A stretch of 33,757 nucleotides of DNA from Candidatus Undinarchaeales archaeon SRR5007147.bin71 (GTDB lineage: Archaea; Undinarchaeota; Undinarchaeia; Undinarchaeales; Undinarchaeaceae), in assembly GCA_014189675.1 (NCBI GenBank), contig DVAE01000035.1:1-33757 (forward strand), in the 5' to 3' direction. A program made the translations under genes and the position numbers. Below are positions 1 through 8,764 of the stretch, in pieces. The first letter of the stretch is position 1. Every line of letters begins with the position of its first letter. Below the pieces are notes generated by a model that was not told the origin of the DNA, made no database searches, and saw nothing but the letters and a program-made list of their open reading frames with translations.

Positions 1-1
1 G

Positions 2-709
2 ATGAATATTTTTGAACATTGCTCAGAGATAGGGCTCGAAGATATATGCCTAAAATTAGAAAAAGAGGCTATGTTTCTTGATGAGCCTGATTCCAAGGCC
101 GAAGTTTTCATAGCCGCTTCCAGTCACTATAGCTCGGCAGGAAAACCCGCTATCGTAACTCATCCAACAGGTAATTGGGGTAAAGCGGAGCTCGGAGGGG
201 AAGAGCGAACACTCTCCCTGTCTTATCCAGCAGGCCAGAAAAAAGGACTCCAATACTTTGCGCAAAATCCCTTGGATGGCTTCGAAGTAACAATGGAAGT
301 AAGCCACCACGGTCCTACGAACTGGGAAAAGCCCTTATTTTTCATAGAAATAGGTAGTTCAGAAAGAGAATGGAAAATAAAAGATGCTGGTGAGTTAGTA
401 GCATCTGCAATTTCAGAAATAATAGATGATTCTAATGAGTACGACAGCGCCGTAGCCTTCGGCGGAACACACTACTGTCCCAGCTTCAACAGAATACAAA
501 TAGAAAACTCAAATATCGCAATAGGCCACATCGCTCCAAGATATGCCTCTGAATTCCTTGACGAAAAAATTGTACTGGAAGCTGCTAAAAAAAGCAGTGC
601 AGAACTGGCTATAATCGACTGGAAAGGTCTCAAAAGCGAGGCTAGGGGAAGAGTAATTTCAGCCCTTGAAGGGGCTGGAATTGAGTGGAAAAAGAGCTCA
701 GAACTGTAG
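2..709 (+). CDS. dtdA: D-aminoacyl-tRNA deacylase, archaeal DtdA/GEK1 type (probably 5' truncated by the window edge)
   Basis: THPTGNWG, EVSHHGPTN and AFGGTHYCPSF motifs typical of DtdA; N-terminus looks shorter than usual, so the start may lie upstream of the window. Confidence 0.85.
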   Translation: MNIFEHCSEIGLEDICLKLEKEAMFLDEPDSKAEVFIAASSHYSSAGKPAIVTHPTGNWGKAELGGEERTLSLSYPAGQKKGLQYFAQNPLDGFEVTMEVSHHGPTNWEKPLFFIEIGSSEREWKIKDAGELVASAISEIIDDSNEYDSAVAFGGTHYCPSFNRIQIENSNIAIGHIAPRYASEFLDEKIVLEAAKKSSAELAIIDWKGLKSEARGRVISALEGAGIEWKKSSEL

Positions 710-742
710 GTTTTTATACAGGCAGAACCACCAAATAATTGC

Positions 743-815
743 AGCCCCGTGGTGTAGTGGTCAATCATACCGGGTTTTGGTCCCGGCGACCTCGGTTCGA
801 ATCCGAGCGGGGCTA
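743..815 (+). tRNA. tRNA-Gln (TTG)
   Basis: AGCCCCG acceptor (743-749) pairs with CGGGGCT (808-814); anticodon loop TTTTGGT; T-arm CTCGGTTCGAATCCGAG; TATA-like tttttata about 29 nt upstream. Confidence 0.95.
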
Positions 816-820
816 TTCAA

Positions 821-1063
821 ATGAAACTGTACATATACGAAACATGCCCCTACTGCATGAAAGTCAGAAATACAATGAAGGAGCTTGGCTACGAGGAAGG
901 TAAAGATGTCATTCTTCTTGATGCCAACAAAGAGGAAAACGCCAAGGAACTCATAGAACTCGGTGGAAAGCTCCAAGTTCCCTTCCTAATAGATGGAGAG
1001 ACTATGATGTATGAAAGTTCTGACATAATGGAGTACCTGCGTGAAAAGAAAAATGAAAATTGA
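821..1063 (+). CDS. glutaredoxin-like thiol oxidoreductase
   Basis: N-terminal KLYIYETCPYCMKV with CPYC active site, VPFLIDG cis-Pro motif, 80 aa thioredoxin-fold length. Confidence 0.85.
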   Translation: MKLYIYETCPYCMKVRNTMKELGYEEGKDVILLDANKEENAKELIELGGKLQVPFLIDGETMMYESSDIMEYLREKKNEN

Positions 1064-2129
1064 TGTAGAGGCTATTTGGGACGCCGTAGAAATGCCCAAA
1101 CCTCTCCGAAGGCACTGTAAAACGGTCAAAAAAAGCTGTGACAGAGTCGTAAAGGCTTTGGAAGCTAGAGGCATTTATCCTGACCGTGAAATTGTAAACT
1201 ACGGTGCTCTTCTCCATGATGTCGGGAGAGTCATCGATGGAGGTGTAAGACAAGGTTTCGAAGGTTACAAGATACTTCTTGAACTCGGTGTCCCTGAAGA
1301 AGTTGCACTCTGCGCAAGAAACCACGTCGGTTCAGGAATCCCCAAAGAAGAAGCAGTTGTAAAAGGACTGCCTGAGGAAGATTTCATACCTGAAACACTC
1401 GAGCAAAAAATAGTCGCATACGGAGATAATCTGGTGGCCTTTGATAAAATAACAAGCTACACAGAATTCAGAGCCGGTTTTGTGGAAAAATTCGGAGAAG
1501 TTTCAACACAGGTTGAAATGAGCGACCTACTCAATTCTGAGCTGGCTGATTTCATAAGTCGTGATGAAATGCTAAATGCTGAACAAGCTTCCGAAATTCC
1601 TGTCCGCAAGCTTATGGATAATGTCGGAAAAGGTCTCGCAGAAATTCTTGACAAAAGATTCGGAGTCGAAGGAAAAAAAATAGCTATTTACTGCGGTCCC
1701 GGAAATAATGGAGGAGACGGCTATTCGGCAGCGCTTTATCTGAAGGAAAAGGGAGCAAATATAGAAGTTCTCTCCTTTGGAGAACCACACAGCCCTGAAT
1801 CAAAAGAGTTTAAATCCCTCTCTCTTGAAAAAAAGACAAATATTGCAGCCGTTCTTAGATCAAAGGATATTGAAAGCATAAAAGCCGATATAATTATTGA
1901 CTGTCTTCTGGGAACTGGCTCAGAAGGACCTGTAAAAGATCCAATAAAAAGCGCAATATCTAAAATAAACAATTCAAAAGCAGTGATAGTTTCTGTTGAT
2001 CTTCCTTCTGGTATAGGTACCAATGTCCACGTAAAACCCGACCTGACTGTGGCAATTCACAAAATAAAAAGAAAAATGGTCGGCTTCGGAAAAGTTGGCG
2101 ATACAATACTCCTCAATATAGGTCTTTAG
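1053..2129 (+). CDS. fusion protein: HD-domain phosphohydrolase (HDIG-like) + YjeF_N/NAD(P)H-hydrate epimerase domain
   Basis: N-terminal GALLHDVGR and ARNHVGSGIP (HD domain); C-terminal GPGNNGGDGYSAALYL, DCLLGTG and SVDLPSGIG (YjeF_N). Start 1053 reduces overlap with the upstream gene; track start is 1041. Confidence 0.8.
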   Translation: MKIDVEAIWDAVEMPKPLRRHCKTVKKSCDRVVKALEARGIYPDREIVNYGALLHDVGRVIDGGVRQGFEGYKILLELGVPEEVALCARNHVGSGIPKEEAVVKGLPEEDFIPETLEQKIVAYGDNLVAFDKITSYTEFRAGFVEKFGEVSTQVEMSDLLNSELADFISRDEMLNAEQASEIPVRKLMDNVGKGLAEILDKRFGVEGKKIAIYCGPGNNGGDGYSAALYLKEKGANIEVLSFGEPHSPESKEFKSLSLEKKTNIAAVLRSKDIESIKADIIIDCLLGTGSEGPVKDPIKSAISKINNSKAVIVSVDLPSGIGTNVHVKPDLTVAIHKIKRKMVGFGKVGDTILLNIGL

Positions 2130-2131
2130 AT

Positions 2132-2809
2132 CTAATTTTTCTCAGAAAGAACATAAAGGTCTTCAAAAAGATTTTCCTGAACAAGCTTTACCTTTCTGTC
2201 ATTTGCCAAATGAAGAAGCGGCATTAAAGTGTTTATCATATCTTCCCTAGTTTTCGAAGGTAAAAGGTCGTCAAAAGGTATTTTATCCCCATCACTCCCC
2301 ATTATTTTTTGATAAAGTTCCTCTATCTTCTCAGTTATATCAACTTCGTCAAATACCAGGACAAAGGGCTCCACCTTCACCTTCCTTTCCTTGGGTCGCA
2401 TAGAGACTTCAAGTTTCCCTATAAGATCTTCAAGCGTTATTTTTCGGAGATGCTTTCTCTTAGTTATTAAAGTAAGAAGAGGAACTTCCTCACTTGGTCC
2501 GCTTTCCTCGTCATCGTCTCCAAAGAGGAATTCTTCATCTCCTCCGAGAAGTTCCGCATATGCTTCCCTTTCTTCAGCGTCAACCAACCTGTCAGCTTTC
2601 ATTCTGAGTAGGATCGCCGCGGCCAAAAGAAGCCTGGCCGGAACTTTTAGATCAAACTCCTTCATCTGGTTAATTCTTTCTGTATACTTCTCTGTAAGCC
2701 GAGATATGTCAATATCCCAGGGATCTAAATTTTCCGAGCGAACAATATCCAGAAGAACATATTCCCAGGCTCTCTCACTTTGCAATATTTGGTCCAGATT
2801 AAGCTCCAT
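2132..2809 (-). CDS. scpA: segregation and condensation protein A (kleisin)
   Basis: LDPWDIDISRLTEKY and LLLAAAILLRMKADRL motifs; ATG overlaps the stop of the SMC gene. Confidence 0.9.
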   Translation of the reverse strand: MELNLDQILQSERAWEYVLLDIVRSENLDPWDIDISRLTEKYTERINQMKEFDLKVPARLLLAAAILLRMKADRLVDAEEREAYAELLGGDEEFLFGDDDEESGPSEEVPLLTLITKRKHLRKITLEDLIGKLEVSMRPKERKVKVEPFVLVFDEVDITEKIEELYQKIMGSDGDKIPFDDLLPSKTREDMINTLMPLLHLANDRKVKLVQENLFEDLYVLSEKN

Positions 2810-5298
2810 TAATTTATTTGTCCTCCCTTTTCTTCCAGTTCTCCCATGTCCATACCGACAAGCTGGGAGGTCCCTCCATCAGTCATTGAAACACCAAATA
2901 GTCTGTCTGCTTTTTTAATGACAGCATTATTGTGACTGACCAACAAAACCTGAGAATCTTTCATAATATCCGTTAGAAGATTTATGAAGCGCATTGAATT
3001 GTTTTGGTCAAGTGCGGCATCAACTTCATCAAGAACATAGAAGTGCGCTGGCTTGTATCTCTGCAGAGCGAAGATGAAAGCCAGAGCTGTCACAACCTTT
3101 TCCCCTCCGCTGAGAAGTTCAAGACTTGTGATTTTCTTCCCTGCGGGGCTTGCCTCTATATTCAGACCTCCAGAAAGAGGGTCCTCATCATTTTCAAGAT
3201 ACAATCTTCCCTCTCCCTTCATAGATAGTCTGGGGAAAATTGTGCTGAATTCCTCTGAAACTTTATCAAAGACTTTCATAAATACATCTTTCTTTTTTAG
3301 CTCAATATCTTCTATGAAATTAAGAACTGCATTTCGTTCATCCTGTAACTTTGTAAAGCGCTCATTAAAGGATTCAAAATCAGAAAGAGAAGTTTTGTAC
3401 AAGTCTATAGCTTTCATATTTACAGGCTCTAACTTTTCCATCTGCCTTTTTATTGTAGAAAGAGTCTTCTCCATTTTGTCAGAATCTATCTCCTGCATCT
3501 CTCGACCCTCAAATTTTTTCATACTTATCTGTAAATCAGTAAGTCCGGCATCCACTCTGGCCTTTTCTATTCTAAGATCACCAATGGATCTTCTGGCATT
3601 GTCACGCTGGGAAGATAAATCATCTCTTTTAACCTTAAGGCTGCTTATCTCTTCGAGAAGTGTTTCTCGCTCTTTCTGAAATCCTTCAAAATCCTGACCA
3701 AGTTGCTCAGACTGTACCTGTTTATGTTTCAGTTCTTTTTCAATCTCAGAAGTCTGCAGTTGTAGCTCCCCTATTTCATCCAGAAGCTTGTCCCTACTCT
3801 TTACATACTCATCTATTTCTGATGTAGCAGTTTTTCTTCTCTTCTTGAATCCTCCAGTTATTGCTCCGCTCCTCTCAGCCACATCTCCGTCGAGCGACAC
3901 CATTCTCATCTTCCCTATGAGACTCTTTACCTCTTTTAGGCTCTTGACAATATAGGTATTTCCAAGAACATAGCTGAATACATTGCTGTAGCGCTCATCA
4001 CAACTTATGAGCTTCCTGGCCGGACCTACTATTCCACTTCCACTTCTTGGCTCGGGCTTGGGACCTCGCATCTTATTAATTGGGAGGAAGGTTGCTCTTC
4101 CCATTTTTTCAGATTTCAGGAACTTGACACATTTTATAGCAGTGTCCTCATTTTCAACAATAATAAAATTGTTTCTGCTCCCAAGAGCTGATTCAATAGC
4201 TACTGCGTATTTCTGATCCACTGTAAAGAGTGATCCAACTGTTCCATAAACTCCATCTACCTCATCCTTCAGAGTATTGCAAATAGCACTTGTCCTCTCG
4301 CCACTCATAGACTGAAGCTTTGCTATAAGTCCGTCGAGGTGAGATATTTCTGACTGTTTTGACTCAGTCTTACTACCATTAATGGAAATTTGCCCGCTAA
4401 GGTGCTCTATCTCCGTAGATATATTGACACGATCTTCCCCTCCTTCTTTTATGAGTTTTGAATCTATATCAGAAAGGTGTTCTTCTTTGCTATCAAGATT
4501 TGAGCCTGTCTGTGAGTATTCCTTTTCTACTTCTGAAAGCTTTGCCTCCTCAGACGATAACTTCTCCTTGAAGCGGGCATCCTCCTTCTCAATATTCTTA
4601 AGTTTTGTATAGAGTAGATTCGCCTCAGTTTCGGAGAGCTCGTCTTTAAGAGAAAGATAAGTTTCCGCATCCTCTTTCTCCTTCTTTAGTCCGCTAAGAT
4701 GCTTCTTCCGCTCCCCCATCACTATAATAAGTTCTTTTACACGTGATTCTACCACATCGAGATCTTTTTGAGCCTTCAACTTTTTATCATCATATTCAGA
4801 TATCCCTGAAATATCATCAATTATCTGGCGCCTTCCTATAGGATCCATATCAATAAAATTCGTAACATCTCCTTGGAGGATTATATTATGCCCCTCTGGA
4901 TCAAAATCAGAAAAGGACAGCAAATCAACAATCTCAGTCCTCGTAACTTTCTTATTATTTATCCTGTAACTCATGGTCCCTTTTTGTGTGAGTCTTCTGC
5001 TTATGCAGACCTCATCCTCATCATAAGGGAGCTTCTTTAAAGAATTATCAAGAATCAGGGAAACTTCTGTTCTTGTAGCCGGTTTCTTCCCCTTCCCTCC
5101 GTTGAAAATTAACTGAGTCAGCTTTCCGGCCCGCATGGATTTTGCTGAGGTCTTTCCAAGAACAAAACAAATAGCATCGCTTATATTTGATTTTCCGGAG
5201 CCGTTTGGACCAACTACTGCTGTGAATCCTTTAGAAAGTGGAATAGATAATCTCTTATCAAAAGACTTGAAACCCTCAAGCTCTAGTCGTTTTATCAT
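2809..5298 (-). CDS. smc: SMC chromosome segregation ATPase, short-armed (829 aa)
   Basis: Walker A GPNGSGKSNISDA, hinge GVYGTVGSLFTVDQKYAVAIESALG, signature ELLSGGEK, Walker B HFYVLDEVDAALD. Confidence 0.95.
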   Translation of the reverse strand: MIKRLELEGFKSFDKRLSIPLSKGFTAVVGPNGSGKSNISDAICFVLGKTSAKSMRAGKLTQLIFNGGKGKKPATRTEVSLILDNSLKKLPYDEDEVCISRRLTQKGTMSYRINNKKVTRTEIVDLLSFSDFDPEGHNIILQGDVTNFIDMDPIGRRQIIDDISGISEYDDKKLKAQKDLDVVESRVKELIIVMGERKKHLSGLKKEKEDAETYLSLKDELSETEANLLYTKLKNIEKEDARFKEKLSSEEAKLSEVEKEYSQTGSNLDSKEEHLSDIDSKLIKEGGEDRVNISTEIEHLSGQISINGSKTESKQSEISHLDGLIAKLQSMSGERTSAICNTLKDEVDGVYGTVGSLFTVDQKYAVAIESALGSRNNFIIVENEDTAIKCVKFLKSEKMGRATFLPINKMRGPKPEPRSGSGIVGPARKLISCDERYSNVFSYVLGNTYIVKSLKEVKSLIGKMRMVSLDGDVAERSGAITGGFKKRRKTATSEIDEYVKSRDKLLDEIGELQLQTSEIEKELKHKQVQSEQLGQDFEGFQKERETLLEEISSLKVKRDDLSSQRDNARRSIGDLRIEKARVDAGLTDLQISMKKFEGREMQEIDSDKMEKTLSTIKRQMEKLEPVNMKAIDLYKTSLSDFESFNERFTKLQDERNAVLNFIEDIELKKKDVFMKVFDKVSEEFSTIFPRLSMKGEGRLYLENDEDPLSGGLNIEASPAGKKITSLELLSGGEKVVTALAFIFALQRYKPAHFYVLDEVDAALDQNNSMRFINLLTDIMKDSQVLLVSHNNAVIKKADRLFGVSMTDGGTSQLVGMDMGELEEKGGQIN

Positions 5299-5349
5299 AG
5301 TACCCGGGAATCCTATAGTTAGTATTTGCTTAAATCTCTTACTTGCCAG

Positions 5350-6663
5350 CTAAGGATGCAGTCTCTTCAAATCCCGTGGAAATAGAACTGTTTCTCTTAT
5401 GTTGTCCACTCCGCTGATAAGCATTGTAAGCCTGTCAACACCAATCGCCCATCCTGCGTGGGGCGGCATTCCATATTCGTAGAATTTTATTATATCAGCG
5501 AAGCTATCTGGATTTAGGTCCTTCGCCTTAAGATTTTCAATATACTGCCCTGCTTCGTGAATTCTTCTTCCACCTGAGCAGATCTCAATACCGTCAATAA
5601 GAAAGTCAAATCCATAGGAGAGCTTAGGATCATTTTCATGGTGTGCTATATAGAAAGGTTTCATCTCCATAGGATAATCATGAACAATGACTGGACCCTT
5701 ACTATGGTCTGTCAGCATTTTTTCCTGTTCACGACTTGTATCATCTCCCCACTTGAATTTTGTTCCTTTCTTATTTAGAAGATTAACTGCGTCGTCATAA
5801 CTCATTTTTTTAAACGGCATTTTCGGAACCTTTATCTTTTGTCCAAGTACTCCAAGCGCATCTTTTTGCTTTTTTGAAATATCTGAATAAATTCTAGTTA
5901 TAAGTCCCTCTAAAATTTTCCAGGTATCTTCTTCTGTTGCAAAACCCATCTCAATATCCATCTGTGTAACTTCAGAAAGGTGGTGTATTGTATCAGAGGG
6001 TTCCGCTCTGAAAACATGTCCTATCTCAAAGACTCTTTCAAAACAAGCTGTCATCAGTTCTTTATAAAGCTGGGGGCTCTGCCTCAGAAATGCTTCTTTC
6101 TCATAATATGACACCGGAAAAAGTGCTGCTCCTCCTTCTGAAGCCGATGCAATTATTTTCGGAGATTCAATTTCAATAAATCCCTGCTCTGTGAAGTATT
6201 TTCTGGAAGATTCGAGAATCTGGTTTCTTATCTTGAAAACAGCAAGATTCCTAGGCTTCCGTAGGTCAAGAACTCTCGAGTTCAGCCTCGTATCAAGGTC
6301 TGAGGGCGTCTTTTCGGTTATTTCCAATGGTAGTGGGGTTTTCGACTTGTTGAGAACAAGAATTTCAGAAGCAAGAACTTCAACACCTCGTGTAGTTTTC
6401 TCACTCTTCTTTATTTTTCCCTTAATTGCAATTACATCCTCTCGGTTCAGCTTCTGAGCCCTTTCAAATACCTTCGTTGTCTTCGGAAGAAAAGTTACCT
6501 GGCAATCCCCACTTCTATCAGCAAGAACTACAAATACCAAATTCCCTAGAAGTCTTATTTCTCTTGCCCAGCCCATTAACACTACGTCTTTGCTATCAAG
6601 AGTCGGAACTATTTCAGTAGCATAATGCGTCTTTCTGAGCTTTCCTATATTGTCTAAGTCCAT
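5350..6663 (-). CDS. aspS: aspartyl-tRNA synthetase (archaeal; Asp-only versus Asp/Asn specificity not determined)
   Basis: FRAEPSDTIHHLSEVTQMDIEMGF (class II motif 2) and GWAIGVDRLTMLISGVDNIRETVLFPRD (motif 3). Confidence 0.95.
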   Translation of the reverse strand: MDLDNIGKLRKTHYATEIVPTLDSKDVVLMGWAREIRLLGNLVFVVLADRSGDCQVTFLPKTTKVFERAQKLNREDVIAIKGKIKKSEKTTRGVEVLASEILVLNKSKTPLPLEITEKTPSDLDTRLNSRVLDLRKPRNLAVFKIRNQILESSRKYFTEQGFIEIESPKIIASASEGGAALFPVSYYEKEAFLRQSPQLYKELMTACFERVFEIGHVFRAEPSDTIHHLSEVTQMDIEMGFATEEDTWKILEGLITRIYSDISKKQKDALGVLGQKIKVPKMPFKKMSYDDAVNLLNKKGTKFKWGDDTSREQEKMLTDHSKGPVIVHDYPMEMKPFYIAHHENDPKLSYGFDFLIDGIEICSGGRRIHEAGQYIENLKAKDLNPDSFADIIKFYEYGMPPHAGWAIGVDRLTMLISGVDNIRETVLFPRDLKRLHP

Positions 6664-6929
6664 TAGATATTAAAGATAAGAACCCACGTAAACAGCCAGA
6701 AGCTTATAAAGGGGTATAGGGCATTAGATAGCCACCATTTTTTAGTATAATCTACTTCAGGATAAAGTGTTGGTATAAGTCTCGAGCTAAGTTGGGATGA
6801 TACAGCAAGAAAAATGACTACAACAAGAACACTTGTTAGTCCTCCCCCTATCAAATTAGAAGTAAAACCTACGATAGATCCGAGCCCAACGTGAATCAGT
6901 GCGGTTTTTTGTTCTATACCAAATTTCAT
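6663..6929 (-). CDS. small membrane protein, 88 aa, unknown function
   Basis: hydrophobic segments; overlaps both rnhB and aspS in an operon-like manner. Confidence 0.6.
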   Translation of the reverse strand: MKFGIEQKTALIHVGLGSIVGFTSNLIGGGLTSVLVVVIFLAVSSQLSSRLIPTLYPEVDYTKKWWLSNALYPFISFWLFTWVLIFNI

Positions 6930-7585
6930 TTATATTCCCCTAAATTTTTCTGCGTCTTATTTCCCAGTTTCGTAGAAACAGTTTTCCAACTATGCCTAAC
7001 CCACACAGGGAAGCTATTATGTTCATTGAGCCAGCGTGTTAAAAACTCTTTCGTTAATGGGTCACTGGGATAACCACTTCCAAAATCACCTACTTTGTTC
7101 TTCAGTTCAGAAACAGCATCCTCTCTTGCCTCTTTTGCAAGTATTGAAGCAGCACTTACTATCGGATATGTTGAATCTGCCTTATGCTCAATAACAAGTT
7201 TTGGATCAACACTAAGGTGATTAGCAAGCCTTCCCTTATATTTTAAAGGAGTAGTATCAACTGCATCAATAAAGACAGTGTCCGCCTTGAGATTATTTAT
7301 TATTTCAGAACTTTTGATTGCCTCTAGCTCATTGAGATTTATTCCTTCTTCTTTAGAACTATCAATTTCTGCCGCAGAAACTACTTCAAGCCTAGATTCT
7401 GCGAGAATTTGATCCAATTGCTCGTGTAATTCACCCCGTTTTTTATGAGTAAGCAACTTAGAATCCTTAACTCCAAGTTCTATTAGTTTCTCCTCATCCT
7501 TCTCATCAATAAGAGCTCCGGCAACAATTAAAGGTCCTATCACAGCTCCCCTTCCAGCTTCGTCCACTCCAAGAATCCTCGTCAT
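6926..7585 (-). CDS. rnhB: ribonuclease HII
   Basis: ILGVDEAGRGAVIGPLIVAG, DSKLL and DSTYPIVSAASILAKEARE motifs. Confidence 0.95.
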   Translation of the reverse strand: MTRILGVDEAGRGAVIGPLIVAGALIDEKDEEKLIELGVKDSKLLTHKKRGELHEQLDQILAESRLEVVSAAEIDSSKEEGINLNELEAIKSSEIINNLKADTVFIDAVDTTPLKYKGRLANHLSVDPKLVIEHKADSTYPIVSAASILAKEAREDAVSELKNKVGDFGSGYPSDPLTKEFLTRWLNEHNSFPVWVRHSWKTVSTKLGNKTQKNLGEYK

Positions 7586-7605
7586 AGCGCATACTTTAAT
7601 GGAAT

Positions 7606-7620
7606 AGTTTAAATATAATA
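7606..7620. promoter_or_regulatory. AT-rich TATA-like element between divergent rnhB and lysW
   Basis: gtttaaatataatag; about 27 nt from rnhB ATG, so it could serve leaderless rnhB and/or the lysW operon. Confidence 0.4.
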
Positions 7621-7756
7621 GTAACTAGGTTCAGGGGAAGCAAATGCATTCAGAAATATCTAAATCAAAGTGATACTAGAATCAGCTGGTTTTAGAGTGT
7701 CCTCTGTTTTTCAAAACCTTTTCACTCTAACCAAGTTTTATTCAAAGGAGGTAAAA

Positions 7757-7921
7757 ATGACCAAATGCATAGAATGTGAAGCAGAAATAAATCTTCCATC
7801 AGGCCTTGAAAAAGGAGAAGTCATCGACTGCCCGGAATGCGGCGTCGAGCTAGAAGTAGTCAATGCTGAAAAGGGAGAACTAAGAGTCGCTGAAGTTGAA
7901 GGCGAAGACTGGGGACAATAA
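7757..7921 (+). CDS. lysW: LysW/ArgW-like amino-group carrier protein with variant C-terminus EDWGQ
   Basis: CIEC...CPEC zinc ribbon, ELEVV core, C-terminal GEDWGQ; strong SD aaaggaggt at 7744-7752; followed by lysX-like, lysY, lysZ, lysJ. Confidence 0.9.
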   Translation: MTKCIECEAEINLPSGLEKGEVIDCPECGVELEVVNAEKGELRVAEVEGEDWGQ

Positions 7922-8764
7922 ATGCTACGTGTAGGCTTTCTCTACTCCAAGATAAGACAGGATGAAAAACTGCTTCTAGAGGAGATGAGAAAAAGGAATT
8001 TAGAAATCGTCAAAATAGATGACAAAGAGCTAAACTTGAGTCTGGAGAAGCAAGACTTTGGAATAGATATCTTACTAGAAAGAAGTGTAAGTCATTCCCG
8101 AGCACTATATGCTCTAAAATTCTTCCAGAGTTACGGAATTCCCACTGTAAACACCTTTGATGTTGCCACAGTCTGCGGTGACAAGGCATATACTTCACTA
8201 GCACTTGAGAACCACGGAATTCCAACACCTAAAACAAGGGTTGCTCTTACAGAAGAAACGGCTATCCAGGCTATGGAAGAGCTTGGCTGGCCCTGCGTCA
8301 TAAAACCTGTAACTGGTTCATGGGCAAGAATGTGCGCAAAACTCAATGACAAAGATGCTGCGGAAGCAGTTCTTGAGCACAAAAAAGTTCTCGGAGAATA
8401 TATGCACTCAATTTTCTATATTCAGGAATACATAGAGAAGCCTGGAAGAGATATAAGAGCCTTCGTAGTCGGTGATGAAACTATTGCAGCAATTTACAGG
8501 GAATCAGAGCACTGGATTACTAACACTTCCCGCGGAGCAAGCGCCAGAAACTGCGAAGTTACTGAGGAATTAAATGAAATTTGTCTCAAAGCGTCAGAGG
8601 CAGTCGGCGGCGGAGTTCTTGCAATGGACGTTTTCGAAGGAAAAGATGGTTTAATGATGAATGAAGTTAATTATACAATGGAATTCAAAAATTCTGTTGA
8701 ACCGACTGGCGTTGATATCCCTAAAAAGGTAATTGACTACGTCGTGGAGAAGGCACGTAAATGA
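7922..8764 (+). CDS. lysX: LysX/ArgX ATP-grasp ligase (LysW-alpha-aminoadipate or LysW-glutamate ligase)
   Basis: RimK-like ATP-grasp: [57 protein letters not shown]. Confidence 0.9.
   Translation: MLRVGFLYSKIRQDEKLLLEEMRKRNLEIVKIDDKELNLSLEKQDFGIDILLERSVSHSRALYALKFFQSYGIPTVNTFDVATVCGDKAYTSLALENHGIPTPKTRVALTEETAIQAMEELGWPCVIKPVTGSWARMCAKLNDKDAAEAVLEHKKVLGEYMHSIFYIQEYIEKPGRDIRAFVVGDETIAAIYRESEHWITNTSRGASARNCEVTEELNEICLKASEAVGGGVLAMDVFEGKDGLMMNEVNYTMEFKNSVEPTGVDIPKKVIDYVVEKARK

Noticed and set aside
2391-2918. 175-aa plus-strand ORF opposite scpA, and other long antisense ORFs (e.g. 3053-3679, 25352-25864)
   Set aside because: Ser/Arg/Leu-rich translations typical of the complement of real genes; the opposite strand encodes recognisable conserved proteins.
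7670-7756. Upstream 29-codon extension of lysW in the ORF track
   Set aside because: It starts at a GTG inside the hairpin leader; the ATG at 7757 has a strong Shine-Dalgarno and gives a LysW-like N-terminus MTKCIEC.
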